A stretch of DNA of 64,000 nucleotides from Pyrenochaeta sp. MPI-SDFR-AT-0127 (Eukaryota; Ascomycota; Dothideomycetes; Pleosporales; Cucurbitariaceae). Within the stretch, counting starts at the first letter, position 1, and every line of letters begins with the position of its first letter. The stretch covers positions 1 to 64,000 of the forward strand of contig JAGTJM010000045.1 in assembly GCA_020747015.1 (NCBI GenBank), in the 5' to 3' direction. The position numbers and the translations under genes were made by a program. The notes below the pieces were generated by a model. It worked only from the letters and a program-made list of their open reading frames with translations. It searched no databases and had not been told where the DNA came from. Below, piece after piece: positions 1 to 9,667 of the stretch.

Positions 1-407
1 CCGAAAGGCCTTAGTCAAGAAGGACGGATGCAGGTTGATAAGACTAGAGCAGGACCCGCATCTAGTCACCAATACGCTTGACTTCCCGTTCTCCATTAGG
101 CATACACCTACATGCAAGCTGCTTCATCCATGCCGGCCGCATGTATTCGTTATCCATGGTAGGTCGAGTGCTCCGCGATCACACCGGCTGCAAGCCGTTT
201 TGTGTGTATCGTCATTCGTACTGTCATCCCACTCTATCAGGCAGTCCACTCTCTTGCATGTTGAACTACTCACGCAGAACATGTTCCCAACTTTCCTCTT
301 TGATCTCAAAGCCCTCAAAAGTTTTATGCATACATTAGGTTTATAGGGCCCAGGAAGAGTCTATTTTCAAATTATATCTTATCCATTTCATTTTTGAGCG
401 CGCCGAT
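1..407. other. Intergenic, upstream of MATE gene
   Basis: No convincing gene. Short overlapping ORFs on both strands have no recognisable protein character. The last 60 bases before the MATE start are AT-rich and probably hold its leader. Confidence 0.5.
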
Positions 408-2030
408 ATGGACTACGAAACGGGCAAATCGCGGTCTTGGTTACCAAAATTCCTCAGACCGTCGAAGGCGGAGGAAGCAAATTCAACTCCCAACGAGCGG
501 ACATCACTTCTACCACCCTTCCTGCATGAGGAATGGTCAACTGGCGAGACTTACGAACTAGAAGATGGATCTTCATCCAAATTCCACCTTGTCTTGCAAG
601 AGTTCTGGATCCTCTTCAAAGGCTCATTGCCGGTAGTTTTGGCATATGCGCTTCAGAACTCCTTACAGACGATATCGGTACTGATTGTAGGGCGATTGTC
701 TCCGGAAGCTCTAGCTACTGCTGCTTTTTCTTACATGTTTGCGATGGCCACTGGTTGGCTTATCGCTCTCGGAGGTACAACAGCAATCGATACGCTCGCC
801 TCGGCCAGTTTCACTGGCAGCAAAAACCGCCATGACCTTGGTGTAATTTTGCAGCGCTCATTCGTTGTTTTGTTACTGTTCTATATACCAGTTGCCACAA
901 TGTGGTTCTGCTCGGAGCCGCTCTTTAAAGCACTCGGCCAGGAAGACTACATTGCGCGCGACTCGGCCAGATTCTTGTCAGTTCTTGCCCCAGGTGGAAT
1001 TGGTTACATTTACTTCGAGGCTCTCAAGAAATATCTACAAGCTCAAGGTATGTTTGGCTACACGAAATGGAGTTTCTTAATACTTACAACAATAGAAATC
1101 ATGAGGCCCGGAACATACGTCCTTCTGATCACTTCGCCGTTAAGCGCAGGTCTGAACTACCTCTTCGTATACACTTTCAAAATGGGTCTTCTAGGCGCAC
1201 CACTTGCTACTGGTATTGCATACTGGGCGTCATTTTTACTCCTACTGGCCTACGCCCGCTTCGTAGACGGGTGGGAATGCTGGGGAGGATGGAGCCGAAA
1301 ATGTCTACAGAACATGGGGGTTTTTGCACGCCTAGCTTTCCTCGGGGTGATACACGTGGGGACAGAATGGTGGGCATTTGAAATCGTGGCACTAGTTGCT
1401 GGAAAGCTTGGAACCATACCACTAGCTGCGCAAAGTGTCATCATGACTACAGATCAAGTCATGAACACTATCCCATTCGGAGTCGGAGTTGCAACCTCTT
1501 CACGCGTCGGGAATCTCCTAGGAGCGCGTAATGCGAATGGTGCGGCCAGAGCTGCGAACACCGCGGCTGTCCTGAGCATGGTTTTGGGGGCGCTTGTTCT
1601 CGCTGTTCTTATGGGGGTGAAGGACTTCTACGCAAAGATATTCAACGACGACATTGCAGTCATCAAGCTGACTGCGGAGGTCATGCCGTACGTCGCATTG
1701 TTCCAGATTGCGGACGGACTCAATGGCAGCTGTGGCGGAGCTCTGAGAGGGATGGGCAGACAACACATTGGCGCAACCGTGAACATAATCAGCTATTACT
1801 GCGGAGCTCTCCCTCTCGGAATCTGGCTTGCCTTCAATGGCTGGGGTTTGGCAGGCTTATGGGTCGGTCAGTGCATTGCGCTGTACATCGTAGGCTTCGC
1901 AGAGTGGGCCATTGTGGCATGGAGTAACTGGGATCATCAAGTCAAGAAGGCTTTCGAGCGGATGGATTCCGAAGATCGAGCAGAGTTGGGTGTATCAGAG
2001 GAAGTTGTACCAACCACCGTATACACCTAG
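408..2030 (+). CDS. MATE family multidrug/toxin efflux transporter
   Basis: Polytopic membrane protein of the MATE (MatE) family, expected to export small cationic or toxic compounds by cation antiport at the plasma or vacuolar membrane. The frame is open from ATG 408 to TAG 2030 (540 codons), with a hydrophilic N-terminus of about 65 residues followed by roughly twelve hydrophobic segments in two halves. The second half carries a family-like stretch, TIPFGVGVATSSRVGNLLGA. A 48-nt stretch at 1048-1095 begins GTATGT, ends in AATAG and contains CTTAC. Removing it joins the flanks as LQAQ-E-IMRPGTY, which reads like the usual family sequence, whereas the retained version inserts 16 foreign residues. 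The intron is a multiple of three, so the uninterrupted ORF is deceptive. The expected mature protein is 524 aa. Substrate unknown; no metabolic cluster surrounds it. Confidence 0.9.
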   Translation: MDYETGKSRSWLPKFLRPSKAEEANSTPNERTSLLPPFLHEEWSTGETYELEDGSSSKFHLVLQEFWILFKGSLPVVLAYALQNSLQTISVLIVGRLSPEALATAAFSYMFAMATGWLIALGGTTAIDTLASASFTGSKNRHDLGVILQRSFVVLLLFYIPVATMWFCSEPLFKALGQEDYIARDSARFLSVLAPGGIGYIYFEALKKYLQAQGMFGYTKWSFLILTTIEIMRPGTYVLLITSPLSAGLNYLFVYTFKMGLLGAPLATGIAYWASFLLLLAYARFVDGWECWGGWSRKCLQNMGVFARLAFLGVIHVGTEWWAFEIVALVAGKLGTIPLAAQSVIMTTDQVMNTIPFGVGVATSSRVGNLLGARNANGAARAANTAAVLSMVLGALVLAVLMGVKDFYAKIFNDDIAVIKLTAEVMPYVALFQIADGLNGSCGGALRGMGRQHIGATVNIISYYCGALPLGIWLAFNGWGLAGLWVGQCIALYIVGFAEWAIVAWSNWDHQVKKAFERMDSEDRAELGVSEEVVPTTVYT

Positions 2031-3165
2031 GACGCCCAAATTGCGTTATTGTGTGCAATTTTGAGGGCATTAGCAAAGGCTCTTAGAAATATGACAAAAT
2101 AGAGATAGATAGCATCCCGGAGCGCACCTGCACCAGTTGTCAAAAATTGCCCAAAACGGTTTAAGGCTTGCCACTAGTGCCAGCAGTATCAATATCCTTG
2201 TCTGGTAACTGAACCTCAACTCTCCTCCACACAGGTACCGTCCCGCGTCCGGCATTGTTACCCCACGCTCCGTTCCAGATGGCTTTCTGACGACATTTAA
2301 TGCATGTGCATCTTCGAGTAGCGAACCGTCTGTCTTACCTTGAGCATGCATAAACCTTGCCTCGCTTCCTGACCGCTTGTTGTGCGAGACGTTGTTTTGC
2401 CGAACCAATGTACAAGGACGAACTCCGAACCCAGCTGGTTTAAATCAGTTTACATCAAATCTCTACTATTTCAGACAGCCTTACATGGTGCAGTCATCAT
2501 TGGCTATACGTAAGAGCTGCATCGGAAGCTCACTGCCTGCATAAGTGTGCAGCGTCTATGGATCGCGTCCCGCTTCAGATAAGGCCGATACCAAGAGACC
2601 TAAGATGCTGAATTTCACATTTACGGCATCGTCTATGCGCCATCTAACTGGTCAATTCCCGTTTCCCCTTGACCATGGCGCCGTCATAGCACATGGCGGG
2701 GTTGGCTCCACGTCAATCAGTAACGCCCTTTCGAGCTCTACTTACGTTCAAGGAAGATCAAGACATGATCAAATATCTTAAACAAACCATCAAGGTGCCC
2801 CAACTTTGCATATGAGGAGCGATGCAGCATATAAAGACCTACAAGTCATCCGCTCCCATTGAGAACTAAATAATCACTGGATCTGCGGATAACGGAATAT
2901 CACTCACCATGCTATCTGATACCGAAGCCTAGAGCTCGCCGCATCCTTCTAACCGATTTGAGGCAGTATATAACTACACCTGCATATGAAACGATGGACA
3001 AGGGTAGCTCCATGGTGTTTACCTAACAGCAGCTCGTCAAGAGGCAGGGAGATACAGAGGGGTTTGAGCTTCCGCAACTATTTACTGCAGCTTCCCGCGT
3101 TCTCGTTCTTCTTGTTTCCTGAATCTTTTCTTGTCATATTTGTCTAGGCTTCAATTTCTGTAATA
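2031..3165. other. Intergenic, 1.1 kb
   Basis: No gene supported. ORFs on both strands (for example around 2070-2408 and 2545-2781) lack domain character and have composition no different from their surroundings. The last 100 bases are C/T-rich and lead into the agmatinase start. Confidence 0.5.
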
Positions 3166-4788
3166 ATGAAGCTTTCTGCGGCACTTCTGAGCATTGCAGC
3201 TACTGTAGCTGCTCATGGCAACCATGAACACGATCAGGAGCCCTTGGAGGGTCCACACGAAGGATTGTGGTACAACACACTCCCAGGCGATGGTGGAACT
3301 CAGGCAAGAACTTCACACTCTGAAACATGGCTTTGTCGCAGCAATTGACTGCTGAATAGGCCGATTCTATTTTCTCTGGGATCTCCACGTTCGGTCGCCT
3401 CAAGTACCACCCGTGTCTCTCCAGCCATGACGTGAAGTACGACATTGCATTCATCGGTACAATTCCTAAGATATACTGGACGACCAGTTCTTGACATGTT
3501 TTAGGCGCTCCATTCGACACTGGCACTTCATATCGCCCCGGTGCTCGCTTTGGGCCCAGTGGCATTAGACAAGGTTCTCGCCGGCTCAATCTCTAGTATG
3601 TTTCCTTGAAGCAGTCGCATGCTTACTTTTGGCTTTCAAAGGCTCACGCAAACTCGGATTTAGTGGCGGCTACAATGTCCCGCTCAAAGCGAACCCCTTC
3701 AACTCTTGGGCAAAGGTCATCGATTGTGGAGACATCCCCGTCACCTCGTAAGAGATCTGGTCATGTAAAGGAATCTGTTGTAAGCGCTAATGCTGTTTGG
3801 CAGCTATGATAATGCCTACGCACTTCAGCAGATCGAGGAAGGTCACAATCTCCTTTTGAGTCGCGCCCCTTTCACGCATGCTGATAAGCCCGGCCCTGCG
3901 AAGAATGGTAAGACTCTCCCACGCCTAATTACTCTCGGAGGTGACCACACGATTACACTTCCCCTCCTGCGTTCCATAAACCGGTAAGCCATCGCATCAC
4001 TGCGCAAGTCCATACTCCAAAACTGACTTTAACGTAGTGCATACGGCCCAGTCAGCGTCATCCATTTCGACAGCCATCTGTAAGTTCAGTTTACTTCGGA
4101 AGTCACTTGCAACTGACTGTTCACTCAGCGACACATGGAAGCCCAAGGTCTTCGGTGGCGCACCCAGCGAGCAGGCTAGCGTCAACCACGGCACATACTT
4201 CTTTCACGCATCCCAGGAAGGTCTCCTCGCCAATGACTCCAACATCCACGCCGGCATCCGCACGACGCTGTCTGGACCCTCAGACTACGAGAATGATGGC
4301 TACTGTGGCTTTGAGATTGTCGAAGCCCGGGAGATTGATAAGATTGGTACGGATGGTATCATTAAAAAGATCAAGGACAGGGTTGGCACCACGAAGCCTG
4401 TATACTTGAGTATTGATATTGATACATTGGACCCTGCTTGTACGTTGCCATTATCTAACAAATGGTTCCGCAGTGGCTGACGCCAGTGAATAGTTGCGCC
4501 TGCTACTGGAACACCAGAGACTGGAGGCTGGACCACACGCGAGCTCCGTACGATTATTCGCGGTCTTGAGGGTATCAACCTCATTGCTACAGATATCGTT
4601 GAGGTCGCTCCCGCATACGACACCAATGCTGAGCTAACCACTATGGCTGCTGCTGTAAGTAGCCGAAGAAAACAATTCCACTTTATGCTGACAAGACTCA
4701 GGATGTCCTGTACGAAGTCATGACATTGATGGTCAAGAAGGGACCACTTAGCGAGTTGGGTTCTGGCAAGGAGACAATCGAGCTATAA
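3166..4788 (+). CDS. Secreted agmatinase-like ureohydrolase
   Basis: Arginase/agmatinase family metallohydrolase, a binuclear-manganese enzyme releasing urea from a guanidino substrate; agmatine is the likely but unproven substrate. Nine exons join to 1,191 nt (396 aa): 3166-3303, 3360-3456, 3505-3595, 3664-3747, 3804-3983, 4038-4079, 4129-4439, 4494-4654 and 4702-4788. Residues 1-16 form a hydrophobic signal peptide followed by a His/Glu-rich linker, so secretion or vacuolar entry is predicted. Metal ligands are visible as GGDH, DSHLD and SIDIDTLDP, and the motif GAPFDTGTSYRPGARFGPSG is typical of the family. Intron 1 (3304-3359) starts with GC instead of GT. All other introns are GT-AG and 47-68 nt. 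The frame is intact across all junctions, so the gene looks functional. Confidence 0.93.
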
Positions 4789-5234
4789 GTGGGAGAGGCT
4801 TGACCTTGCTGCGAGAGTCAGGGGAGCAAGCGTTGAGTGCTGAAGAACGAATTGGATTTGCACGGTGGAAGAGAACAGTGCCAGTAAACTTGTACTCTGG
4901 GGAAGATGCTACAAGTGCAGGGCGACCAACAATGAGTGTTCAAGGCATGACCACAGCTATAATCGTCAAGACACAATGCATCATGACATTCATTCGAGCC
5001 TGATCTGATCTGGTGTGAGATTGGAGAACAGGCAGGATTGACCCACGTGATAAGCAACCAATCATACACGTTTGCTTGGTAATTGCCCTCTGTGCCGGGA
5101 CCTGCCGCGAATGACATAGCCTTCGCGAATTTACTATGGTCGTGACAATCACCTGTCCTTCGCCATTCAACTTCGCAACACATACGCTTCATTGATTCTT
5201 GTCGCAGCATCTTTGGTCCCTCAATACTGCGATC
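4789..5234. other. Intergenic between agmatinase and ISA1
   Basis: Holds the agmatinase 3' end and the ISA1 leader. No protein-like ORF seen. Confidence 0.5.
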
Positions 5235-6022
5235 ATGTCTCTTCCGCGCACGACTGGGGCGCTCGCACGTTCGACGCCCACCTTCCTAAGATTCGCCGCT
5301 CCAGCGTCGATTCCCCGCCGCTGTCCACAATGTCTACGGAACTTCTCCTCGTCGACACCGTTCCGACAGTCTTCAAAACGACAGATGCAGACTGCGACTG
5401 CGTATCAACCTACATCGTTGTTTCCTGAACCGCCACCACGCAATGCCGGTGTTCCAGATACTTCGATAGCTGGTTCTGCAACCGAGGCAGAGAGCTCTAT
5501 TGCCCCACGATCATCACCACAAGAGCGAAGTTTTGCTTCGCAACAAACACAACCGTCCCAAAGTATACCAGAGGGTGAAGCTCAGAAAACCCAAACAGCG
5601 CCCAGTAAGCCTCTACGACCACGACGCTACAACTTCGGGCCTCGTAAGGCTACTATAAAGCTCTCACAATCTGCGGTAGCTCATCTACGAGAGCTGCTCG
5701 AACTGCCACAGCCAAAGCTCATTAGAATCGGAACAAAGGCGAAGGGCTGCTCGGGCCTGGCGTACCATTTGGAGTATGTGGACAAGCCGAGCCTGTTGGA
5801 TGAGCAGGTCGAGCAGGATGGCGTGAAGGTATTAATTGATAATAAGGCGCTGTTGAATATCATTGGAAGTGAAATGGATTGGTTGGAGGATAAACTGAAC
5901 GAGAGGTTCATCTTTAAGAATCCGAATATTAGTAGGTTAAGCAACACAAGTAATGGGGAAACAAAACTAACGAGAATACAGCGGAGCAATGCGGATGTGG
6001 AGAGTCCTTCAGCGTATCGTGA
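5235..6022 (+). CDS. ISA1: Mitochondrial iron-sulfur cluster assembly protein Isa1 (A-type, ISCA/HesB)
   Basis: A-type Fe-S assembly factor acting late in mitochondrial [4Fe-4S] cluster maturation. The start is ATG 5235: upstream in-frame codons are non-ATG, and this start gives an Arg/Ser-rich presequence (MSLPRTTGALARSTPTFLRF). Exon 1 is 5235-5931, intron 5932-5981 (50 nt, GTAGGT...CAG), exon 2 5982-6022, giving 245 aa. A linker of about 130 residues rich in Ser, Pro and Gln precedes the conserved domain. The three ligand cysteines are C172 (KGCSG) and C236/C238 (QCGCGESF), the classical C-x63-C-x-C spacing. The CGC ligands are encoded only after the intron; reading through it keeps an ORF open to about 6320 but loses them. 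The gene converges on the Dabb gene, with 149 bases between their stops. Confidence 0.93.
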
Positions 6023-6171
6023 TGCCCATCCAGCCTGTACGATCACGATAGATGACTCGGCATTTCCCGGCGTTACATACACGGCGTTGATCTTCAGAAA
6101 ACCCAACAAGGCATTGCTCGAAATCATAATTGCATTAGACCCTCTTCTCTCCTCGCATCAGAGTATATTTA

Positions 6172-6623
6172 CTACAATTTCCCTGGCTCATAGTCCAGTA
6201 CCTTTACACCTTGGGCCAGTTCCCCAGCAGCCTTTACAAACTCTTGATGCGCTGGATCTTTTTCAACGTAGTAATCCCGATCCTCAGCACTTTCAAACTC
6301 AACGACGAAGCCGTGAGTGAACGCACCCTCAAGGCAAGGTTAGACTCATTAGGAAAATTGGGAGTGTCTGGGGGCGGGGGGGTCAAGACATACGGCGTGG
6401 CCCTCTGGGCTATTATTTCGTCCGCCTGAGAAGGATTTGATATAGGGTTGTTGGGAAGTTGGATGAATGCATTTCCGCTCCAGAGCTAGCATGCCTTTGC
6501 ATATCTGTATATTGTTAGATGTATGAGGATGTACGATACGACTGACACGCAATATACCTGTTCAACTTGCTCCTGTGTTGCTGTGGACTTCCACTCGAAT
6601 AATACAATATGAACGATCGCCAT
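6172..6623 (-). CDS. Stress-responsive dimeric alpha/beta-barrel (Dabb) domain protein
   Basis: Small single-domain protein of the Dabb family, whose members form dimeric ferredoxin-like barrels. Biochemical role is unknown in fungi. Three exons on the minus strand: 6558-6623, 6394-6504 and 6172-6327; 333 nt, 110 aa, all junctions phase 0. It opens MAIVHIVLFEWK, the characteristic first strand, contains HPTSQQPYIKS and a Gly-rich SGGRNNSPEG loop, and has the family core HGFVVEFES followed by DRDYYV and DPAHQEFVK. Length is normal for the family. It is easily missed because an open plus-strand shadow frame covers its last exon. It is divergent from the Dsc3 gene, with about 320 bases of shared upstream sequence. 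Confidence 0.88.
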
Positions 6624-6945
6624 GTTTGATATGAGCTTGTTGATGTTGCAATTGTCCCTTGACGAGTTTTGTTGACGAGGTGCTAGACGTCGAGGTTGGG
6701 TGGTGGGTCATGCTTCGGATGTATGACCTCAGACGCGAGCTAAGCTCCGAGCTTCCGTGTATCCTCAATCGCAACAGATCAATGGCCAAACGCAAAACGC
6801 ACTGCATCATGATGTCCAGATGATAGCACCGTAGCTCTACTGTGATCGCCATGACCTATCATAAAGCTATCACTTCCGAAAAGTCACCTACTTGCTACCC
6901 TTACCCCGTCTCCTCCGTGCTCCACAATCCTCCACCATCTCCAGC
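6624..6945. other. Divergent promoter region, Dabb and Dsc3 genes
   Basis: No gene. The last 50 bases before the Dsc3 start are C/T-rich, as in many fungal leaders. Confidence 0.5.
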
Positions 6946-7967
6946 ATGGCGGCGAACGTAACGACCCTTCCTGAACAGCTAATATTTCTAATCATACGCT
7001 TCACAACCGCAATAGAGGACCTTCCGATATTCATCCATCATCCTAGGACAACTACAACCCTCTCGCTGAAGCAGCTTCTTCGCCAGAACCTGCCGCCTGA
7101 TCATGCCACGGCGCGACTACGATTGATATATGCGGGCAAAGTCCTCGCAGATACCGCCCCATTGTCAACGAGTTTGAAATTACCCCCACCTCCACGATTG
7201 CCGTCTTTGCCGTCATCTGGTGGCACGAACATCGAGCATGATGGGCTGGGAACCAAGAGCAAGGGGAAACAGCCGTTAAGGGAGATGCCGACCGCTGATT
7301 ATGGCATAGCGATTGAGATACCCACTGAAGCAAACAAGTACTATATACACTGTTCGCTGGGCGATGCGCTGTCTGCCTCAGAGCTCGACAGCGAAGCTAC
7401 ACTCGCCCAGAACACTGAGATTTCTCTCAAGTCGCAATACGAGTCTTCGCAAACCTCACCTTCGCGCCGTCGCGCCAGCACCAGCACAACAAGCAATGAT
7501 GACGCTCGACGACGACGAAGTTCTACTACCACTGCGCATGTACCACAAGCACAAGGCTTTGATCGCCTCCTGTCCGCAGGCTTTACCGCCGCTGAGGTAG
7601 CCTCCCTGCGTTCCCACTTTCAGACCAATCTCTCCTTTACTCACACGCCCGACACCATGCCCACTCCACAACAAATGCGTGTCCTCGAAGATCGCTGGCT
7701 AGACAGCTCCGCCAACGACCCATCATCCTCCCTCACCGGTACAGACGGTACTGGCACGGGGATGCAGGGTGGGGTGCGGGGTTTGCTGTCGAGGAAGGCG
7801 GGCTAGACGACATGTTGTGGGGGTATATGACAGGCTTCTTTTGGCCACTTGGGAGTCTGGTCTGGGGATTCAGGGAAGACGGTGTCTGGACCAGACGGAG
7901 GCAGGTGGCCGTTGTGATGGGGGTCTTGATCAATACTATTTTTGGATTCATGAGATGGAGTGCTTAA
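6946..7967 (+). CDS. Dsc E3 ubiquitin ligase complex subunit 3-like (DUF2407)
   Basis: Resembles Dsc3, a membrane subunit of the Golgi Dsc ubiquitin ligase that acts in SREBP cleavage and membrane-protein quality control. The start is ATG 6946; upstream in-frame codons are non-ATG. The N-terminal half is ubiquitin-like (LSLKQLLRQNLPP, ARLRLIYAGKVLAD), followed by a Ser/Arg linker and the DUF2407 C-terminal block (GFDRLLSAGFTAAEVASLRS, RVLEDRWLD). The membrane part (LDDMLWGYMTGFFWPLG, GVLINTIFGFMRW) is in another frame, reached after about 7800. Either a GT-AG intron joins them (7739-7797 or 7748-7797, both frame-restoring, but G-rich and without a good branch point), giving 320 or 323 aa, or a one-base shift sits in the G-rich stretch. 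Without the join the protein stops at 7806 and lacks its membrane anchor. Confidence 0.8.
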
Positions 7968-8448
7968 TTGGCAATAGGAGGAGAAGAACTGTGAGCATCA
8001 CCGCGCCTTTGAGCTAGAGGCCAGGGAGGTTGAGATTCCTTGCACGAATCCATACTTGCGCTTTGTGCCATCGATTATGATCGCAACGGCGTCGGCGAAG
8101 AGGATTGATGAAAAACGCAACGGAGGCATTGTGTTGCGGTGAGTAAGGCTGAGAGTGATCAGTGTATTCCGGTAAGACCTGCCATGAGCAGAGTTGGGCA
8201 GGCCAAAAATAATCCAGTCCCTTTGTTGTCAATTGACTGGAAGGAAAAAAGTTTTGCAAAACGTCAGGATCCATCAAATTTGCATCAAACCTTTCGCCGT
8301 TTGCACTGAGACACTGTCTAGACTCACCGTCTCAAAGAAATTCCTGTTTTCAATGACACAATTACGCACTCGCTGCACGACAGCGTGTCGCCATCCTGTC
8401 GCGATCGCGAGATCAAACACTCATCAAAGCAAAATTTGCTTACCTATG

Positions 8449-8479
8449 CCTCCAAAGGCAGTCTTCTAACAGTTAACGG
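8449..8479 (+). repeat. 31-bp direct repeat, copy 1
   Basis: Begins CCTCCAAAGGCAGTC and ends TTAACGG. 29 of 31 bases match copy 2 at 8655-8685, a 206-bp period. Not within a recognised gene. Confidence 0.85.
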
Positions 8480-8654
8480 ACAGTTGAAGAAAGCTACTCC
8501 GGATTTACGTACAAACATCCACTTCCAATGCTACAGCAAATTCTAGAATAGCCTCGCGAACAAAACGCCGAAGAAAGTGCGGCTACCGACGGGCAACCAA
8601 CCAGCGGAAAAGTGGCTACCGTGACAGCCAATAACAGAGTTTTCCACCGCCAAA

Positions 8655-8685
8655 CCTCCAAAGGCAGTCATCTAACACTTAACGG
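8655..8685 (+). repeat. 31-bp direct repeat, copy 2
   Basis: Same orientation as copy 1 and different at two internal positions. The sequence between the copies is not itself obviously repeated. Confidence 0.85.
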
Positions 8686-8908
8686 CAATTGCTGAAAACC
8701 CAGTGTGTGACCTGACACACACGTGCACCAACAAGAGTCACACCAAAATTAGCCGCCGTCGGAAAACCACAGGGCGCGCGCCCATCGGGGAATCACAGGG
8801 CGTGGCACACCCAACAGCCTCAGGTGTCATATGGCCCCGTGCACAGACCCCACCACGCTCCGTGAGGAGGTTCGCTGACAAAATATTGTGGGTTTGTCAG
8901 CCCCACAG

Positions 8909-8913
8909 CCAAT
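8909..8913 (+). promoter_or_regulatory. CCAAT box upstream of 9218 gene
   Basis: CCAATCAG context, the preferred HAP/CBC-type binding sequence in filamentous fungi, about 160 bases upstream of the TATA box. Function is inferred. Confidence 0.4.
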
Positions 8914-9072
8914 CAGCGTCTCCAATGCCAGATGCCGACTTGTTGTCGCGATCAATATGTCGACATGTGCAAGGCGTGCTGAATAAAAATTTGGTTGACG
9001 TGAGCAGATTGACCGTTGGATTGGTGATGCTTGGCTGGTGTCATAGGATATCTGAGGCAGCTGGGTTATTAG

Positions 9073-9078
9073 TATAAA
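9073..9078 (+). promoter_or_regulatory. TATA box of the 9218 gene
   Basis: TATAAA 140 bases before the ATG, followed by a C/A-rich leader with C/T tracts, the arrangement of strongly expressed fungal genes. Confidence 0.5.
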
Positions 9079-9217
9079 GGGTTGGGTGGGTAGCTTGGGG
9101 AAATAGACATCAAACAGCAAAGCATTCAATCAAGCAAAGCAAAGCAAGGCTTCAAAGACTACTCTCACCATCTACATTCTCACTACTCTACACCTCAACA
9201 TCAACAACACCCTCAAA

Positions 9218-9667
9218 ATGCCATCCTTCCTCTCCTCCGTTGCTGCTCACGCAAAGGCCCACCACGAGAGCCTCAACGCTGCATACAGCACCTACTACTC
9301 CCCCAACTCTTCCGCTGCTCCATCAGCTCAGCCATCCCGCAACAACTCCATCACCATGCCTCAGGAAGAGCAGAAGAAGGGACCCACCAACGCCTCCAAG
9401 GCCTGGAACGCCATCAAGAAGCACCACCAGGAGATGAACGAGGCATACTCTGTCTACTACTCTCCCGGCGTCTCCACCACCTCCTCCCGCGCCAGCTCCG
9501 CTGCCTCTACCCCACGGGCCAGCATTGAGCACGAGAGGCACGAGGAGGAGCCCCAGGCTCCCCGCAACTACAGCAAGGTCTGGAAGGCGATCAAGAACAG
9601 GGCCATTGAGCACCACAGGAGCGTCAACCAGGCCTACGCCTACACCTACAACATTGGAGCAAAATAA
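9218..9667 (+). CDS. Small triple-repeat His/Asn/Tyr-motif protein, unknown function
   Basis: I do not recognise this family. The single exon encodes 149 aa from ATG 9218 (CTCAAAATG context) to TAA. Three internal repeats are visible, at residues 8-29, 61-84 and 120-147. Each is a short probable helix ending in a shared motif: HHESLNAAYSTYY, HHQEMNEAYSVYY and HHRSVNQAYAYTY, that is HH-x2-[LMV]-N-x-A-Y-x2-[YT]-Y. Repeats 2 and 3 share the lead-in KxWxAIK. The linkers are Ser/Ala/Pro-rich and one is acidic. There is no signal peptide and no membrane segment. Codon choice favours C-ending codons, and a TATA box and pyrimidine leader precede it, which suggests strong expression. The Gly-rich minus-strand ORF over this gene is a shadow. 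Likely lineage-specific; role unknown. Confidence 0.8.
   Translation: MPSFLSSVAAHAKAHHESLNAAYSTYYSPNSSAAPSAQPSRNNSITMPQEEQKKGPTNASKAWNAIKKHHQEMNEAYSVYYSPGVSTTSSRASSAASTPRASIEHERHEEEPQAPRNYSKVWKAIKNRAIEHHRSVNQAYAYTYNIGAK

Larger units (their letters stand above)
7968..9217. other. Intergenic, 1.25 kb, with direct repeats and promoter of the 9.2-kb gene
   Basis: No gene supported. Contains a 31-bp direct repeat (two copies), short CACAGGGCG duplications near 8769 and 8793, a CCAAT box and a TATA box for the gene at 9218. Confidence 0.6.
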
